Made by a program: the position numbers and the translations under genes
NCBI GenBank assembly: GCA_018065885.1
Contig: JAGHSL010000413.1
Span: forward strand, 1-6,709
Direction: 5' to 3'
Source: Candidatus Limimorpha equi
Lineage (GTDB): Bacteria; Bacteroidota; Bacteroidia; Bacteroidales; F082
DNA length: 6,709 bases
Shown here: positions 6,004 to 6,709 of the stretch, in pieces
Numbering within the stretch: the stretch's first letter is position 1
Layout of the letters: each line of letters begins with the position of its first letter
Notes under the pieces: generated by a model
What the model saw: only the letters and a program-made list of their open reading frames with translations
The model's database searches: none
What the model was told of the DNA's origin: nothing

Positions 6004-6084
6004 GAAAATCTGAATTTAAATCTTTGAATCTTTGAATTTTTAAATCTTAAATCTTTAAAATATTAAATCATCAAATCTTAAATC
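6004..6084. repeat. AT-rich degenerate 8-base tandem array in front of the KdsC-family gene
   Basis: From 6018 the sequence divides into units close to AAATCTTT: AAATCTTT (6018), GAATCTTT (6026), GAATTTTT (6034), AAATCTT (6042, one base short), AAATCTTT (6049), AAAATATT (6057), AAATCATC (6065), AAATCTT (6073) and a final AAATC (6080). Degenerate units extend back to about 6004. The period is 8, with occasional 7-base units. The array ends eight bases before the ATG at 6092 and is probably transcribed as leader RNA. It contains no gene and no CRISPR-like spacers. Confidence 0.75.
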
Positions 6085-6091
6085 CCCGCTT

Positions 6092-6613
6092 ATGAGCAAT
6101 TTCAGAGCCTTACTCCCCGAAGTCAACACTTTTATCTTTGATTATGACGGCGTTATGACCGATGGAACCGTTTACATGGATTCAAATGGCGATCCTTTGC
6201 GCACTTCCAATGTGAAGGATGGCTATGCCTTGCAGCTGGCCGCCAAACTGGGCTACAATGTGGCTGTCATTTCGGGTGCTATCAGCACGAACATCGAAAA
6301 ACGCTTACATTCGCTTGGCATTCAAGATGTTTTTACGGGTGTGCCCGACAAAGTGAAAAAACTCGAAGCCTATATGAAGGAGAAAAACCTGAAGCCGTCG
6401 CAAATCGTTTATGTCGGTGACGATATTCCTGATATCCGCGTGATGCGTATGGTGGGCGTGCCGGTCTGTCCGTCGGATGCGGCGCAGGAAGTGAAGGAAA
6501 TCAGTTGTTACATAAGTTTTTGCGGAGGCGGAAAAGGCTGCGTGCGCGACATCATCGAACAGACATTGAAAGTGCAAGGCAAATGGATGACCGCTGAAGC
6601 GTATTCGTGGTGA
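6092..6613 (+). CDS. kdsC: KdsC-family HAD phosphatase (probable KDO-8-phosphate phosphatase)
   Basis: This 173-residue cytoplasmic phosphatase belongs to the C0-type (capless) HAD family of KdsC, which forms tetramers. KdsC removes phosphate from 3-deoxy-D-manno-octulosonate 8-phosphate, making KDO for lipid A-core synthesis. Motif I is FDYDGVMTDG, with nucleophile D17 and acid/base D19. Motif II is S61 in VISGAIS, motif III is K87 in VPDKVKKL, and motif IV is GDDIPD with D110, D111 and D114. The C-terminal GGGKGCVRDIIEQTLKVQGKW segment, from about 145, matches the KdsC tail that reaches into the neighbouring active site. Length is normal. Related phosphatases act on other nonulosonate 8/9-phosphates, so the substrate is inferred. 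The gene diverges from rsfS and is flanked on both sides by 8-base tandem arrays. Confidence 0.88.
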   Translation: MSNFRALLPEVNTFIFDYDGVMTDGTVYMDSNGDPLRTSNVKDGYALQLAAKLGYNVAVISGAISTNIEKRLHSLGIQDVFTGVPDKVKKLEAYMKEKNLKPSQIVYVGDDIPDIRVMRMVGVPVCPSDAAQEVKEISCYISFCGGGKGCVRDIIEQTLKVQGKWMTAEAYSW

Positions 6614-6627
6614 TTTTTGGAGAATTT

Positions 6628-6709
6628 GACTATTAGACTTTTGGACATTTTGACTTTTGGACATTTTGACTATTAGACTATTAGACTTTTAGACGCTTTG
6701 ACGGCTTTT
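6628..6709. repeat. Exact 8-base-period tandem array after the KdsC-family gene
   Basis: Ten successive units all start with GAC at exactly 8-base spacing: 6628, 6636, 6644, 6652, 6660, 6668, 6676, 6684, 6692 and 6700. The common forms are GACTATTA, GACTTTTG, GACATTTT and GACTTTTA; the last two units (GACGCTTT, GACGGCTT) are more GC-rich. The array starts 14 bases after the stop codon and runs to the window edge, so its full length is unknown. There is no gene in it, no spacer structure and no obvious hairpin that could act as a terminator. Confidence 0.85.

Noticed and set aside
6628..6709. CRISPR array
   Set aside because: The units are 8 bases, contiguous and variable, with no spacers of 25-40 bases and no cas genes nearby.

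Overview
The window looks like a chromosomal housekeeping segment from a member of Bacteroidota, most likely a Bacteroidales-type organism. Three things point there. The neighbouring genes rsfS, ftsH and a LUD-domain gene occur together in that phylum. No start codon has a clear Shine-Dalgarno sequence in front of it. Several intergenic gaps carry the octamer TAnnTTTG, the -7 element of Bacteroidota promoters. All five convincing genes are complete, and none looks transferred or broken.

Layout from left to right. Positions 1-326 hold no convincing gene, but contain a candidate leftward promoter for something beyond the left edge. A strong leftward intrinsic terminator at 321-370 closes gyrB (DNA gyrase subunit B, minus strand, 395-2362). 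A 434-base gap (2363-2796) follows. It holds two candidate gyrB promoters, a G-rich array of 8-base units, a short perfect palindrome and a pair of competing inverted repeats. Next comes a tight leftward operon, read in the order rsfS (5510-5899), ftsH (3466-5484), LUD-domain gene (2797-3462), with gaps of 25 and 3 bases. A divergent intergenic region (5900-6091) carries back-to-back promoter candidates and a second 8-base array. It leads rightward into a KdsC-family HAD phosphatase gene (6092-6613). A third 8-base array follows and runs to the right edge.

The genes cover DNA supercoiling (GyrB), ribosome silencing (RsfS), membrane proteostasis (FtsH) and probably lipopolysaccharide precursor synthesis (KdsC). 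The LUD protein has no assigned role here, but is probably co-transcribed with ftsH.

I see no novel enzyme system, CRISPR array, mobile element, tRNA or rRNA. The most unusual signal is non-coding. Three separate intergenic arrays share an exact or near-exact 8-nt period but have different unit sequences, and the gyrB terminator looks like one dispersed palindrome nested inside another. Promoter and repeat-family calls were made by eye and from memory of Bacteroidota genomes, so they are less certain than the gene calls.
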